From Bog-113 sp963752695 (lineage in GTDB: Bacteria > Acidobacteriota > Terriglobia > Bryobacterales > Bryobacteraceae), in assembly GCA_963752695.1 (NCBI GenBank), contig CAVVZB010000003.1, positions 434,001 to 498,000 on the forward strand: DNA of 64,000 nucleotides, given 5' to 3'. Under the pieces are notes generated by a model. It was not told where the DNA came from. It ran no database searches and saw only the letters and a program-made list of their open reading frames with translations. Shown here one piece after another: positions 21,383 to 30,993 of this stretch; the stretch's first letter is position 1, and each line of letters starts with the position of its first letter. The position numbers were made by a program, and so were the translations under genes.

Positions 21383-22657
21383 CTAGGCCGGGACGCTATC
21401 GAGTTTCCACTGGTAGAGCGGGAACTTTTCAGTGAGCGTTTGCACGCGCGCGCGAACCGACTGCCATGCCTGAGGCGTTTGGATATTGTGCAGTACCTCG
21501 GCAATGAGCGCAGCCACCTCGAGCATTTCAGGTTCACGAAATCCGCGTGTGGTGACAGCGGGGGTGCCGAGTCTGATCCCGCTCGGGTTCAGCGGCGGAT
21601 TGGGATCGAACGGAATGGTGTTCTTGTTCACCGTGATGCGGGCCAAATCGAGCGCGGCTTCGGCTTCCTTCCCGCGAACGCCCTTCGAGAAGATATCGAT
21701 GAGCATCACGTGGGTATCGGTCCCGCCGGAAACAACCCGGAAACCCTGGCTGGTCATGCCTTGCGCGAGGGCCTTGGCGTTGGCAACCACTTGGCGCTGG
21801 TATTCGACAAAGGCCGGCGTGAAGGCTTCCAGGAACGCGACCGCCTTTGCCGCGATGACGTGCACGAGTGGGCCGCCCTGCGCGCCGGGAAATACATTTT
21901 GATCGATGGCTTTGGCGTACTTCTCGCGGGCCAGGATGATGCCAGACCGCGGGCCGCGCAACGTCTTATGTGTCGTGGAAGTAACGATATCGGCGTACTC
22001 GCACGGGTTGGGATGAAGACCGGCGGCCACCAGACCGGCGAAATGCGCCATATCGACAAGCAGAATGGCGCCGACTTCATCGGCAATCTGGCGGAAGCGG
22101 GCGAAATCCCACGTGCGCGAGTACGCGCTGCCCCCGGCGATGATCATCTTGGGCTTGGCCTGATGCGCGGTGGCGGCGAGATCGTCAAAGTCGATGAGCT
22201 CATCGTCTTTCCGGACTTTATAAGAAGCGACTTGATAGAGCTTGCCCGAGAAATTTAATTTGTGGCCGTGGGTGAGGTGGCCGCCGTGGGCGAGATCGAG
22301 GCCCAGGATGGTATCGCCGGGCGTGAGCACCGCGGCAAACGCGGCAGCATTGGCCTGCGAACCGGAATGCGGCTGGACGTTGACATACTCGGCGTGGAAC
22401 AGCTGCTTGGCGCGCTCCCGGGCGAGATTTTCCACGACATCGGCATACTCGCAACCACCGTAATAACGCCGGCCGGGATAGCCTTCCGCGTACTTATTGG
22501 TGAAGATGCTGCCGGTGGCTTCGAGCACGGCTTCGGACGTGAAATTCTCGCTGGCGATCAGCTCGATCTGGGCATGCTGCCGCTCGGTTTCGTGCCGAAT
22601 GGCGTCGAAAATGGCGGGATCGACCGCGGAAAGAGGGCGTTCCATCCAGTTACTCAT
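21383..22657 (-). CDS. glyA: Serine hydroxymethyltransferase
   Basis: 424 residues. It converts serine and THF to glycine and methylene-THF. Visible blocks: HAQIELIASENFTSEAV near residue 35, NKYAEGYPGRRYYGGCEY, SGSQANAAAF, the PLP lysine in TSTTHKTLRGPRSG (about residue 230), and VSGGTDTHVMLID. The ATG at 22657 is the usual family start. It is the first gene of a unit with the GT4 gene, and it feeds metF with one-carbon units. Confidence 0.97.
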   Translation of the reverse strand: MSNWMERPLSAVDPAIFDAIRHETERQHAQIELIASENFTSEAVLEATGSIFTNKYAEGYPGRRYYGGCEYADVVENLARERAKQLFHAEYVNVQPHSGSQANAAAFAAVLTPGDTILGLDLAHGGHLTHGHKLNFSGKLYQVASYKVRKDDELIDFDDLAATAHQAKPKMIIAGGSAYSRTWDFARFRQIADEVGAILLVDMAHFAGLVAAGLHPNPCEYADIVTSTTHKTLRGPRSGIILAREKYAKAIDQNVFPGAQGGPLVHVIAAKAVAFLEAFTPAFVEYQRQVVANAKALAQGMTSQGFRVVSGGTDTHVMLIDIFSKGVRGKEAEAALDLARITVNKNTIPFDPNPPLNPSGIRLGTPAVTTRGFREPEMLEVAALIAEVLHNIQTPQAWQSVRARVQTLTEKFPLYQWKLDSVPA

Positions 22658-23058
22658 AGGAATGATTTGAGGATATCAGTATAGGGGCGGATGGCTGGGA
22701 CGCAGCATCTGTACCGCATGGCCGCTGATAGGGGCATCCCATGCGGATACCCCACCGACGCAGGTAATCCTCAATCGAAGGCGTGAAGCGAAACTCATCT
22801 CGCCGGCTCCAAGGCCTCCCAAGCAACAACGCAGACCGAAGCAAGGCGGCTAAATCTCAGCAGCGATCGAATTCGGTTTAGACGTTGGACGTCACACGTC
22901 TATGGGATCAGCCTGAATGTGCGCACCGCTGAGAAAACGCGGGAAGGAAAAACCTATCTATCACAAGGGCTTCAGATGCGCTCGCAAGCGGCCATTCAAC
23001 TCCGGCGCATCCCGCTGAATACTAGTTCGATCTGAGGAGCTAGGCAGCTTACCTCAAG
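22658..23058. other. Intergenic region upstream of glyA, no supported gene
   Basis: About 400 bases between the glyA start and the mutS2 stop. Short frames on both strands have no recognisable motif. A hairpin, GGGGTATCC with GGATGCCCC on the reverse strand (22753-22731), lies about 75 bases upstream of glyA and may belong to its leader. Confidence 0.4.
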
Positions 23059-25479
23059 CTACTCGCGCAATTCAACAATCGTCGCACCGGCGCCGCCCTC
23101 ATTGGCCGAAGCCGCATAGAAGCGGGACACGTGCGGATTGGAGCCAAGCAGGTCGGCAACGGCGCGTTTGAGCACGCCGAGTCCATGACCGTGAACGATG
23201 CGGACGCGGCTTGCAGTGGCAAGGACGGCTTGATCCAGGAATTGCTCAACACGGTCGCGCGCTTCTTCCGCGCGCTCGCCAATCACATTGATTTCCTGGA
23301 AGACCGGATTCAACTGCGGACCTTGCTTGAACGAAACGTTCGAGCCGAGCTTTGCCTTAGCCGGCGCGGCTGAGTCTGGAAGCACCTCTTCAATGTCATC
23401 GGCGGCGACCTGCATTTTGAGAAATCCAGCTTCGATTTCGACCGTGTGATTGGCGAGGAGCCGGCGCACGCGGGCCACTTCGCGAATCCCCTTGACGCGC
23501 ACGCGCGCGCCTTCCACCACGGCCAATTTCGGTTTGGCGGCGGCTTCGGGCTGCTGAGTTTCAAGGGCGGACGTCACCTGTTCGCGGAACTCACGCTTCA
23601 CTCGCGAGACTTTGCGTTGCGCGAGGTCTTCGGCCTTGCGCCGGTCGGAGGTTTCGGTTAGGCGTGCAATGGCCTCGCGGGATTGCTCGTCGAAGCGGGC
23701 GACCAGTTCTTCGGTTTTCTCGCGCAGCTCGCGGACGCGGGCGCCTTCGCGTTGATCGAATGCAATGACGCGTTTGCGATCGTCCTCGGCCAGCCGGGTG
23801 CGCTCGTCTTGCAAGCTGCGTTTTTCTTCCGCGGATTCGTCGAGACGCCGATGCAGCTCAGCCAGTAAGCGGGATAGGTCGGCTTCATGTGTGCTGAGCG
23901 AAGCGCGTGCACGCTTCATAATGTCTTCGGGCATTCCGAGACGTCCGGCGATATCGAGACCCGCGGACTTACCGGGAAGGCCGATCTGCAAGCGATAGGT
24001 CGGCTCCAAGGTTTCTTCGTTGTAGCCCATAGACGCGTTCACGACCGTGGGCGTGTTGGCACCGTAAATCTTCAGGGCGAGCAAATGCGTGGAGGCAAGT
24101 GTGAACGCGCCGGCCGAGCGGAAGTGTTCGACCAGTGCGACGCCTAATGCGCCGCCTTCTTCGGGATCGGTCGCGGAGCCAATCTCGTCGAGCAGCACGA
24201 GCGAATCCGGGGTGACGTCCAAAGCCATTTCGCGGAGGCGGGCGATATGCGCGGAGAAGGTACTGAGGCTTTCTTGAATGCTTTGCGCGTCGCCGATATC
24301 GGCAAGCACCTGCTCAAACACGGGCAGCTCCGCGCTTTCGCAAGGCACCGGGAGCGCCGACTGAGCCATCAACGCGATTAGACCGACCGTCTTCAATGTG
24401 ACTGTTTTCCCGCCGGTGTTCGGACCGCTAATCAGCAGAGTGCGGCAGTTGAAGTCGAGTTCGAGGCTAACCGGGATTACCGTTTTTCCACGCTTCTTGA
24501 AGAAGTCAGCAAGCAAAGGATGGCGCGCGGCGACCAGCACCAGGCGGCGCTCCGAAGGCGGGCTGAAGCGGGGGATAACGCAGTTAAACTCGGCTGCGAA
24601 CCGCGCCTTGGCGAAAAGGAGATCGAGATGGCCGATCATGATCACGGCGTCACGGATTTCCGGGGCGCTGGTACGCAGTCGGGCCGTCAGCTCGCGCAGA
24701 ATGCGATGGACTTCGCGGGCTTCTTCTTCGGTGAGCCTGACGAGCTCGTTATTCAAGTCGATGGTTTCGAGCGGTTCCACAAATAGCGTGTGGCCGCTGG
24801 AGCTTGCGCCATGAATCACGCCGTCCATACGGCGGCGCTGTCCGGCAACCACAGGCACCACAAAGCGCTCATTGCGAATGGTGACGATCTCTTCCTGGAG
24901 AATGCCATCGTCCTTGTGAACGCGCAGGAAGCGCTCGAGCGATTCCTGGATGTTGTGTTTTTGGCGGGTGATGTCGCGGCGGAGTCGCTGCAGGGCGACA
25001 CTGGCGTTATCGGCGATAGAGCCATCGGGCAGGACCTTACCTTCGATCTCACTCAATAGCGGGCGGAAATCACCGATGGCGGCGCCGCGTGCGCCAAGTA
25101 AGGGTAGCCGGTCGGCAACGGAATTTAAGATAGAGCGAGCATCCGCCGCGCGGTCGAGCAGCACGATGAGGTCGAACAGTTCACGGGGTTCCAGCGTTGC
25201 GCCTTCGATGCGCAATTTCTCGGCGGTCAGTGTGAGGTCGGGAAGTCCATTGAACGAGATACGGATAGCCGCGCCGCGTTGGCCGGGCAGGGGCTGAGCG
25301 GCGGAACGGAGGAACTCGATCGCTTCGGCGGCTTCGGCCAGTTCGGACTCGATGCGGCTCTGGTCTGTGGAAGGCGCGACCAGATCTAACTGCGCGCGTC
25401 CCATGGCGCTGCCAATGTAGCGCCCCACCACTTGCCTTAGTGCTTCGAATTCCAGCAGAACCTGGCTGGTTTGCTTCAC
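23059..25479 (-). CDS. mutS2: Endonuclease MutS2 (MutS-like ATPase with Smr domain)
   Basis: 806 residues, standard length. The ATPase has a Walker A in ISGPNTGGKTVTLKTVG (about 340) and a Walker B in SLVLLDEIGSATDPEEG. Coiled coil fills about 520-640. The C-terminal Smr nuclease domain ends with VRIVHGHGLGVLKRAV. MutS2 proteins suppress recombination and rescue collided ribosomes. The start is GTG at 25479, overlapping the Nudix stop by 4 bases (GTGA). Confidence 0.96.
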   Translation of the reverse strand: MKQTSQVLLEFEALRQVVGRYIGSAMGRAQLDLVAPSTDQSRIESELAEAAEAIEFLRSAAQPLPGQRGAAIRISFNGLPDLTLTAEKLRIEGATLEPRELFDLIVLLDRAADARSILNSVADRLPLLGARGAAIGDFRPLLSEIEGKVLPDGSIADNASVALQRLRRDITRQKHNIQESLERFLRVHKDDGILQEEIVTIRNERFVVPVVAGQRRRMDGVIHGASSSGHTLFVEPLETIDLNNELVRLTEEEAREVHRILRELTARLRTSAPEIRDAVIMIGHLDLLFAKARFAAEFNCVIPRFSPPSERRLVLVAARHPLLADFFKKRGKTVIPVSLELDFNCRTLLISGPNTGGKTVTLKTVGLIALMAQSALPVPCESAELPVFEQVLADIGDAQSIQESLSTFSAHIARLREMALDVTPDSLVLLDEIGSATDPEEGGALGVALVEHFRSAGAFTLASTHLLALKIYGANTPTVVNASMGYNEETLEPTYRLQIGLPGKSAGLDIAGRLGMPEDIMKRARASLSTHEADLSRLLAELHRRLDESAEEKRSLQDERTRLAEDDRKRVIAFDQREGARVRELREKTEELVARFDEQSREAIARLTETSDRRKAEDLAQRKVSRVKREFREQVTSALETQQPEAAAKPKLAVVEGARVRVKGIREVARVRRLLANHTVEIEAGFLKMQVAADDIEEVLPDSAAPAKAKLGSNVSFKQGPQLNPVFQEINVIGERAEEARDRVEQFLDQAVLATASRVRIVHGHGLGVLKRAVADLLGSNPHVSRFYAASANEGGAGATIVELRE

Positions 25480-25925
25480 GACTTCAGGGTATCGCGCTCA
25501 AGGAATGCGAAAGCTTTTTCGATCACACCGGGCGCGCCGGCGGTGATCGGAGACGGCAGCGCGAAACGATGGAACCACGCAGCGGCTTGGGCATCGTCGC
25601 CGGCCTTCAATGTGCCGCTGATAACGCGACAGACGAAGTCGACCACGACGTAGTGGAAAGCAAAGCCAGCGGGCGTAAGCGCGCCAATGCTTTCGAAAAT
25701 TTCTATCGATTCTAGAGGCTCGACATCCAGGCCCGTCTCTTCACGCATTTCGCGGCGTACGGCGTCGCGCAGTAATTCGCCGGTTTCAACTACCCCGCCA
25801 GGCAGAGACCACCAGCCTTTCCAGGGTTCGTTGCCGCGCTCCACCAGCAACACTTCATCGCCGTGAATAACAACCGCGCCGATGCCGAGAAATGGGCGCT
25901 CTGGAGTGGCACGAGAGTCGTTCAT
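25476..25925 (-). CDS. Nudix hydrolase
   Basis: 149 residues. The Nudix box is complete: GGVVETGELLRDAV followed by RREMREETGLDVE, that is Gx5Ex7REUxEExGU, at about residues 43-65. The upstream WKGWWSLPGG is typical for ADP-ribose or nucleotide pyrophosphatases of the MutT type. The substrate cannot be told. It lies between the SMP-30-like gene (21 bases) and mutS2 (4-base overlap), within one operon. Confidence 0.92.
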   Translation of the reverse strand: MNDSRATPERPFLGIGAVVIHGDEVLLVERGNEPWKGWWSLPGGVVETGELLRDAVRREMREETGLDVEPLESIEIFESIGALTPAGFAFHYVVVDFVCRVISGTLKAGDDAQAAAWFHRFALPSPITAGAPGVIEKAFAFLERDTLKS

Positions 25926-25946
25926 ACTGCGCTGAACACTTCGCTC

Positions 25947-26876
25947 CTAATACTGGACCGAACCCTTGACCTTGAGGTTGGTTCGGTAGATACCGGTGCG
26001 GGCGGTGATGTAGAGCATGGTGAAATCGTCGTCGCCGAAAGCGAGGTTAGACGGTGTTTCGCCGACCGGTACATCGGCAATCCATTTCCCCTCGGCTGAG
26101 TAGATGGAAACGTTGTTGGCGGCGATGTATAGATTTCCTTTTTCATCGGTGCGTAAGCCGTCCGGAACGCCTTTGATATCGCGAAGGACGACACGGTCGC
26201 CGGTCGCGTTGCCTGAACGGTCAAGATCGAAAGCGTGGACGGTGTGGCGATCGGAATCGGCGACGTACAGAAGCTTGCCGTCGGGTGAGAGAGCTACGCC
26301 GTTGGGGCGCGTTGACCACTTGGCAACCATCGACAGCTCGCCTTTCGGTGTGATGTGAAAGATACCAAAAAAGTCGAGCTCCCGCGTATTGACTGCGCTG
26401 CCGAAAGCGGGGTCGGTGAAATAAACGTGGCCATCGTGCCGCACCACAATATCGTTGGGTGCGTTGAGGCGCTTGCCTTGCCACTGGTCGGCGAGGACAT
26501 CCAGCTTGCCTTTGCGATCGCGCCGGGTCACGCGGCGCGCGTGTCCTTCGCAGGTGTATAGACGTCCTTGCGCGTCGAGAGTATTGCCGTTGGCGCCGCC
26601 GGAATCGGCGCGTAATAAGCCGACACGCGGTTTTTCCTTGTCGCTCGCGGGAGGCGCGAGTTGCAGGATTTTATCGGCGGGGATGTCGCTAAAGATCAGG
26701 TACCCGTCGCGGGACCAGACCGGGCCTTCGGTAAAGTGGAAGCCCGATCCCACTTTTTCGATCTGGAGATTTGAGAGGTCTTGTCCGTGGCTAGTGCCAA
26801 GCGTCGCAGTCAGAAGCGCGAATGCTAACGAAAGCGCGCGAAGGCTACTTTTCGACAACTTTAATTTCGTTGTCAA
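25947..26876 (-). CDS. SMP-30/gluconolactonase-like exported beta-propeller
   Basis: About 309 residues. A signal peptide (SLRALSLAFALLTATLGTSHGQ) is followed by a six-bladed propeller: HFTEGPVWSRDGYLIFSD in pieces (HFTEGPVW, LIFSDI), NGNTLDAQGRLYTCEG, RLNAPNDIVVRHDGHVYFTDP (metal-binding NAPND), RPNGVALSPDGKLLYVAD and GVPDGLRTDEKGNLYIA. This matches SMP-30/gluconolactonase, which opens sugar lactones; Ca or Zn ligands are the Glu of TEGP and the Asn/Asp residues. The TTG at 26876 overlaps the BON gene by 32 bases; TTG 26858 is an equal choice. Confidence 0.85.
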   Translation of the reverse strand: MTTKLKLSKSSLRALSLAFALLTATLGTSHGQDLSNLQIEKVGSGFHFTEGPVWSRDGYLIFSDIPADKILQLAPPASDKEKPRVGLLRADSGGANGNTLDAQGRLYTCEGHARRVTRRDRKGKLDVLADQWQGKRLNAPNDIVVRHDGHVYFTDPAFGSAVNTRELDFFGIFHITPKGELSMVAKWSTRPNGVALSPDGKLLYVADSDRHTVHAFDLDRSGNATGDRVVLRDIKGVPDGLRTDEKGNLYIAANNVSIYSAEGKWIADVPVGETPSNLAFGDDDFTMLYITARTGIYRTNLKVKGSVQY

Positions 26877-27141
26877 CGCTCTTCACGCCGGCAACTTTCC
26901 TGGCAATTTTCTCGGCTTTGTCCTTTTTCTTCTCCGAGTCGACATTCCCCTTGAGGATCACGTTGCCGCTCTTGACTTCGAGATCGAGACCTCCGCCCTT
27001 CACCGTGTCGTCGGTGGCCAGCTTGCGGCGGACGTTGTCATAAATCAAATCGTCGGAAACGGTTTTGCCAGCGGCGAAGGCTGCCGGGACTGCACATGCG
27101 ATGCAGAGCAAAAGCAAGTAGGAACAGAAGCGCCTAATCAT
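26845..27141 (-). CDS. BON-domain periplasmic protein
   Basis: 98 residues. A signal peptide ends at AAFAAG. One BON domain follows: DDLIYDNVRRKLATDD, GGLDLEVKSGNVILKGNVDS (in pieces LDLEVKSGNVILKG), and VKSVDNEIKVVE. BON domains bind membranes or lipids; relatives (OsmY) act under osmotic stress. The ATG at 27141 overlaps the era stop by 8 bases. Confidence 0.88.
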   Translation of the reverse strand: MIRRFCSYLLLLCIACAVPAAFAAGKTVSDDLIYDNVRRKLATDDTVKGGGLDLEVKSGNVILKGNVDSEKKKDKAEKIARKVAGVKSVDNEIKVVEK

Positions 27142-28057
27142 CGTTTCCGGCCATTGTACGCCAGTCGAGAGCATTCAGAAACACGGGTTTTTCGCGCCAG
27201 TTGGCTTGCACCTTGATGTGCAGATCGAGATAGATGCGAATGCCAAATAGCTTCTCCATCTCCTCGCGGGCCGCCGTGCCAATCTTCTTGATCATCGCGC
27301 CGCGGCTGCCGAGAATGATCGCTTTCTGTCCGTCACGCTCCACATAGATCGTTGCGAAGATGCGGATCAGCCGGTCTGTCTCGTCCCATTGATCGACCAG
27401 AACCACCACCGAGTGCGGCACTTCCTGACGAGTTTCAAGCAGGATTTTTTCGCGAATCAGCTCGGCGGCAATGAAGCGGGCGGGCTGGTCGGTGACATGA
27501 TCGGGTGGAAAGTAGGGCGGTCCGGCGGGCAAGCGCGCGGTGATTACGGCACGCAGCCGGTCCACGTCTGCCATTTGCAAAGCTGACACTGGCAGGACAT
27601 CTTCCCAGGCGTGCAGTTCGCGGAAGAACTCGATGGCGGGAAGCATCTGCTCCCGATTCTCCAACAGGTCGATTTTGTTGACGATCAACAACGCAGGGGA
27701 ACCGGAGTGGCGTAACACGCTGACGGCTTCCTTATCGGCTTCTCGCGGGCGCTCGGTTGCGTCCACCAGATACAGCAGCAAATCGCGTTCATCGAGCGAG
27801 GCGCGAACACTTTCCATCATGCGCTTCTGGATAGGTGAATCGCCCTTATGAATCCCGGGAGTATCGACGAAGATGATTTGCGCGTCGGCGGTGGTGTAAA
27901 CGCCCTGGATGGCGGTGCGGGTAGTCTGCGGCTTATCGGCAACAATGGCGACTTTGCTTCCGACCAGCGCATTCAGTAGCGTTGACTTTCCGGCGTTGGG
28001 ACGGCCCAGTATGGAAACAAAGCCGGAGACGAAACGGCTGGGAGCTTCACTGCTCAT
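27134..28057 (-). CDS. era: GTPase Era (16S rRNA maturation)
   Basis: 307 residues. G1 is GRPNAGKSTLLN, G2 region QTTRTAIQGV, G3 VDTPGIHKG, G4 VNKIDLL. The C-terminal KH domain contains VERDGQKAIILGSRGAMIKKIG, shown here as GQKAIILGSRG. Era binds the 3' end of 16S rRNA and assists 30S assembly. The start overlaps the stop of the CorC gene by 4 bases. Confidence 0.97.
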   Translation of the reverse strand: MSSEAPSRFVSGFVSILGRPNAGKSTLLNALVGSKVAIVADKPQTTRTAIQGVYTTADAQIIFVDTPGIHKGDSPIQKRMMESVRASLDERDLLLYLVDATERPREADKEAVSVLRHSGSPALLIVNKIDLLENREQMLPAIEFFRELHAWEDVLPVSALQMADVDRLRAVITARLPAGPPYFPPDHVTDQPARFIAAELIREKILLETRQEVPHSVVVLVDQWDETDRLIRIFATIYVERDGQKAIILGSRGAMIKKIGTAAREEMEKLFGIRIYLDLHIKVQANWREKPVFLNALDWRTMAGNDD

Positions 28058-29313
28058 CGGGAAACAGCTTGGGCACGGCTCACGCGGACTTGCTCGACGC
28101 GAAGTTCATCGCTGGCTAGGATCTCAATGCGAACGCCGTCGCGCTCCACAGTCTCACCCTGCTGCGGCACGCGGCCCAACCATTCGCTCACCAGACCGCC
28201 AACCGTCGTGGACTCAATATCTTCCTCCAACCTCAAGTTGAGCATATCGGCAAGGCGCATCAGGTCGAAGCTGCCGGATACGATGTAGCCGCCTGCGTCA
28301 TCTTGCGTGATGTCGGTTTCTGGTTCATGCTCATCGCGAATTTCACCCAGGATCACCTCGACCAGATCCTCGAGCGTTGCTAGTCCGGCGGTGTTGCCGT
28401 ATTCATCGACCACGATGCGCATGTGCGCGCCTTCTTGCTGCATCTCGCGCATGAGGTCGTGAACCGACTTTGTCTCCGGCACAAAGCGAATGAGCCGCAT
28501 CAGGTCTTGGATGGTGCGGCGTGCGCGCTCTTCCTCTTCGAGTTCGAACATGTCGCGGACATGCACAAATCCGACAATGTGATCGATGCTGCCCTCGTAA
28601 ACCGGGATGCGGGAGTATTGCTCGTGAATGACTAGTTGGCGTAGTTGTTCCAGCGGAGCGTCGGACTTGATGGCGACGATGTTTGGGCGGGGCGTCATCA
28701 CCTCGCGGACGACTTTATCCCCGAACTCGACCACCGATTGAATCAGCCGCCGGTCATCTTCCTCGATCAGCCCTTCTTCAGCGCCGGCATTGATTAAGGC
28801 GTCGATATTTTCAGCGGGTGATGGGGCATCCGCCTCGGAAGTATCTTCCTTGGTGATGTCCGCGAGCGAGTGCATGAAGTCGAGCAGGCCGACCACCGGG
28901 AGCATCGATTTCGCGCAGAAACGGAGTAGCGGAACCAGTGGCAGCATCCACTTGCCGCTAGTGCCCCGGGCGAGCAACTGAGGAATGATGTAGGCAAACA
29001 ACATCATGAAGACCCAGGAACTGAAGGCGGCCTGGAAGAGCGTCCATCCGGAAAGGCGGCCAGTATCGACGGCAAAGGCCAGCATGAAGATTCCGGCCAA
29101 TAGTAAAGCGCCATGCTTGAAGAGAGAAAACGCCATGGAGCCGTCGTCAATGGTGAAGCCGAATTTCTGTTCCAGGCTGTTCCGGAAGAATTGCTGCATC
29201 GGAGCTTCCCGGGCACGCAGACGCTGGCTCTCCAGATAAAGTTGCTGGACAGTGGAAATCAGGCTGAGCGCGGCGGCCAGAACGATCAGCGCGAGAATGC
29301 TGGCTAGAATCAT
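28054..29313 (-). CDS. CNNM/CorC-type membrane protein with CBS pair
   Basis: 419 residues. A DUF21 transmembrane domain covers about 1-140. A CBS pair follows (about 190-330: VMTPRPNIVAIKSD, YSRIPVYEGSIDHIVGFV, HMRIVVDEYGNTAGL, EDLVEVILGEIRDE), and the CorC_HlyC transporter-associated domain is at 340-410. Relatives export or gate Mg/Co. The gene is wedged between ybeY and era by 4-base overlaps, a common bacterial arrangement. Confidence 0.93.
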   Translation of the reverse strand: MILASILALIVLAAALSLISTVQQLYLESQRLRAREAPMQQFFRNSLEQKFGFTIDDGSMAFSLFKHGALLLAGIFMLAFAVDTGRLSGWTLFQAAFSSWVFMMLFAYIIPQLLARGTSGKWMLPLVPLLRFCAKSMLPVVGLLDFMHSLADITKEDTSEADAPSPAENIDALINAGAEEGLIEEDDRRLIQSVVEFGDKVVREVMTPRPNIVAIKSDAPLEQLRQLVIHEQYSRIPVYEGSIDHIVGFVHVRDMFELEEEERARRTIQDLMRLIRFVPETKSVHDLMREMQQEGAHMRIVVDEYGNTAGLATLEDLVEVILGEIRDEHEPETDITQDDAGGYIVSGSFDLMRLADMLNLRLEEDIESTTVGGLVSEWLGRVPQQGETVERDGVRIEILASDELRVEQVRVSRAQAVSR

Positions 29314-29777
29314 GCCGTGACCTTCTCCGCGCCACGCACGCGATGGATGAGACTGAGAGGCAGGCCAAGCTGAACCTGCCAGCGACGTTCCGTCCGGGCC
29401 ATCAATCCGCTGTCGCGTTCATGATCGAATCCCAGAAGATGCAGCACGCCGTGGAGCAGGAGTAATTGGATTTCGGCGGTGAGCGGGTGGCCAAATTCTT
29501 GAGCCTGGGCAGTGGCGCGCTGACGAGAGATGGCAAGATCGCCCAGGAAGTGAGGCTCGCCCGAGGGAAACGACAGTACATCGGTCGCATAGTTGTTGCC
29601 CAGGTACTCACGGTTTAAGCGGCGGAGTTCCGCGTCGCCGGTGATGCGACAGTGGAACGGCCGGCCAGAGGCAATCTCAGCAACAAGCAGCTGCGCGAAC
29701 GCCTCTAGTTCTTCGCGATGGATACCGGCGTGTTCGGGAACACGCCGGAATGATATGAGTGGGTCGGGGGAAACCAT
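29310..29777 (-). CDS. ybeY: Endoribonuclease YbeY
   Basis: 155 residues. The zinc-binding motif HGVLHLLGFDHERD (H-x3-H-x5-H) is near residues 110-122, and LNREYLGNNYATDVLSFP in pieces (LNREYLG, TDVLSFP) is conserved. YbeY takes part in 16S 3'-end maturation and ribosome quality control. The start lies 3 bases after the phoH stop and the end overlaps the CorC-like start. Confidence 0.95.
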   Translation of the reverse strand: MVSPDPLISFRRVPEHAGIHREELEAFAQLLVAEIASGRPFHCRITGDAELRRLNREYLGNNYATDVLSFPSGEPHFLGDLAISRQRATAQAQEFGHPLTAEIQLLLLHGVLHLLGFDHERDSGLMARTERRWQVQLGLPLSLIHRVRGAEKVTA

Positions 29778-29780
29778 TTA

Positions 29781-30818
29781 CTAATTGGTTGCGCGCAGAG
29801 CGCCAGTTGCGGCCAGAGACGGCACGACTGGATCGGGCAGCGGTTCGGAAAGTTTTAAACTCATTTGGAGAGCGGCGGCTTCGTTGTAGCGCTCGTACGC
29901 TTTAACGATGCGCTGCACCAAGCTGTGGCGAACCACGTCCTTCTCGCTGAAGTGCACGAAGCTGATGCCTTCAACATCACGCAAGATTTCGGACGCGTCC
30001 GTCAAGCCACTGCGACGGCCAAGGCCAAGATCGACTTGAGTGGGGTCACCGTTGACAACCATTTTCGAGTTGAATCCCTGCCTGGTAAGCACCATTTTCA
30101 TCTGTTCGGGCGTTGAGTTCTGAGCTTCGTCCAAAATGATGAAGCTATCGTTGAGCGTCCGTCCGCGCATGAATGCGAGTGGCGCAACTTCGATGGTCAT
30201 TTTTTCGATTAGCTTTTCGACTTTGTCTGCCTCCAACATGTCGGAAAGCGCGTCGTATAGCGGGCGGAGATAAGGATCGATTTTCTCCTGCAGAGTACCC
30301 GGAAGAAAGCCGAGCTTTTCGCCAGCTTCCACCGCCGGGCGGGTCAAAATGATGCGGCTGACTCGCTTCGCTATTAATGCGGAGACTGCCATCGCTACGG
30401 CTAAGTATGTCTTGCCGGTTCCGGCAGGCCCGATACCGAAGACCAGATCGTTTCTCTCAATCGCCTCCATATACCGGCGCTGATTAACGGTCTTTGGCGC
30501 AAGCACTTTCTTGCCGAAATTGCGCTGTTTACCGCTTTGAAAAAGGGCGCGAAGCGTGACTTGGGGATCTTCTGTAACGACGCGCAGGTAGCTATTCAGC
30601 TCGGTACCGCTGAATACCACGCCCTCTTTGACCATCTCGGCGTAGTCTTCAAGGATTCGTTGCGCATGCGAGACGGAATCAGCTTCACCCTCGATTTCAA
30701 CAGAGTTGTCGGAGATGCTGGCGCGTACCCCTAGCCCAGCCTCGAGAACACGCATGTTTTCGTCGCGAGTGCCAAAGAGGTTTTCGAGACCGCGAGTGAT
30801 CGGAACGCTAGTTTTCAT
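29781..30818 (-). CDS. phoH: PhoH-family ATPase
   Basis: 345 residues. An N-terminal KH-like part (about 1-100) precedes the ATPase. The Walker A is GIGPAGTGKTYLAV, the Walker B SFIILDEAQNSTPEQ, and sensor-like NGDPTQVDL is present. The ATG at 30818 was chosen because it starts the family alignment; 28 more open codons upstream have no support. It heads the phoH-ybeY-corC-era-BON-SMP30-nudix-mutS2 operon. Confidence 0.94.
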   Translation of the reverse strand: MKTSVPITRGLENLFGTRDENMRVLEAGLGVRASISDNSVEIEGEADSVSHAQRILEDYAEMVKEGVVFSGTELNSYLRVVTEDPQVTLRALFQSGKQRNFGKKVLAPKTVNQRRYMEAIERNDLVFGIGPAGTGKTYLAVAMAVSALIAKRVSRIILTRPAVEAGEKLGFLPGTLQEKIDPYLRPLYDALSDMLEADKVEKLIEKMTIEVAPLAFMRGRTLNDSFIILDEAQNSTPEQMKMVLTRQGFNSKMVVNGDPTQVDLGLGRRSGLTDASEILRDVEGISFVHFSEKDVVRHSLVQRIVKAYERYNEAAALQMSLKLSEPLPDPVVPSLAATGALRATN

Positions 30819-30993
30819 CGTTGAAGTGAACTGCGGGTCTGCCAATTGGAGACAAAGCGGGAAAGTGTGCGGACAGGCGTAAGAGGTCGATTGAGATGCC
30901 AAGCCGGATTGAAACCGCGTTGGCGAGTTTCTTCCATCCAGCTTCGATTATAGCAGGAGGCGAGTCTTTCGACCCGCCTCACCCGGCGCTGAC

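Noticed and set aside
20807..22258. Long open frame (483 codons) on the forward strand
   Set aside because: It is antisense to glyA and the GT4 gene, both of which have clear motifs; the product has none.
22650..22844. Reverse-strand open frame of 64 codons upstream of glyA
   Set aside because: No ribosome site and no recognisable motif; a decayed gene is possible but unsupported.
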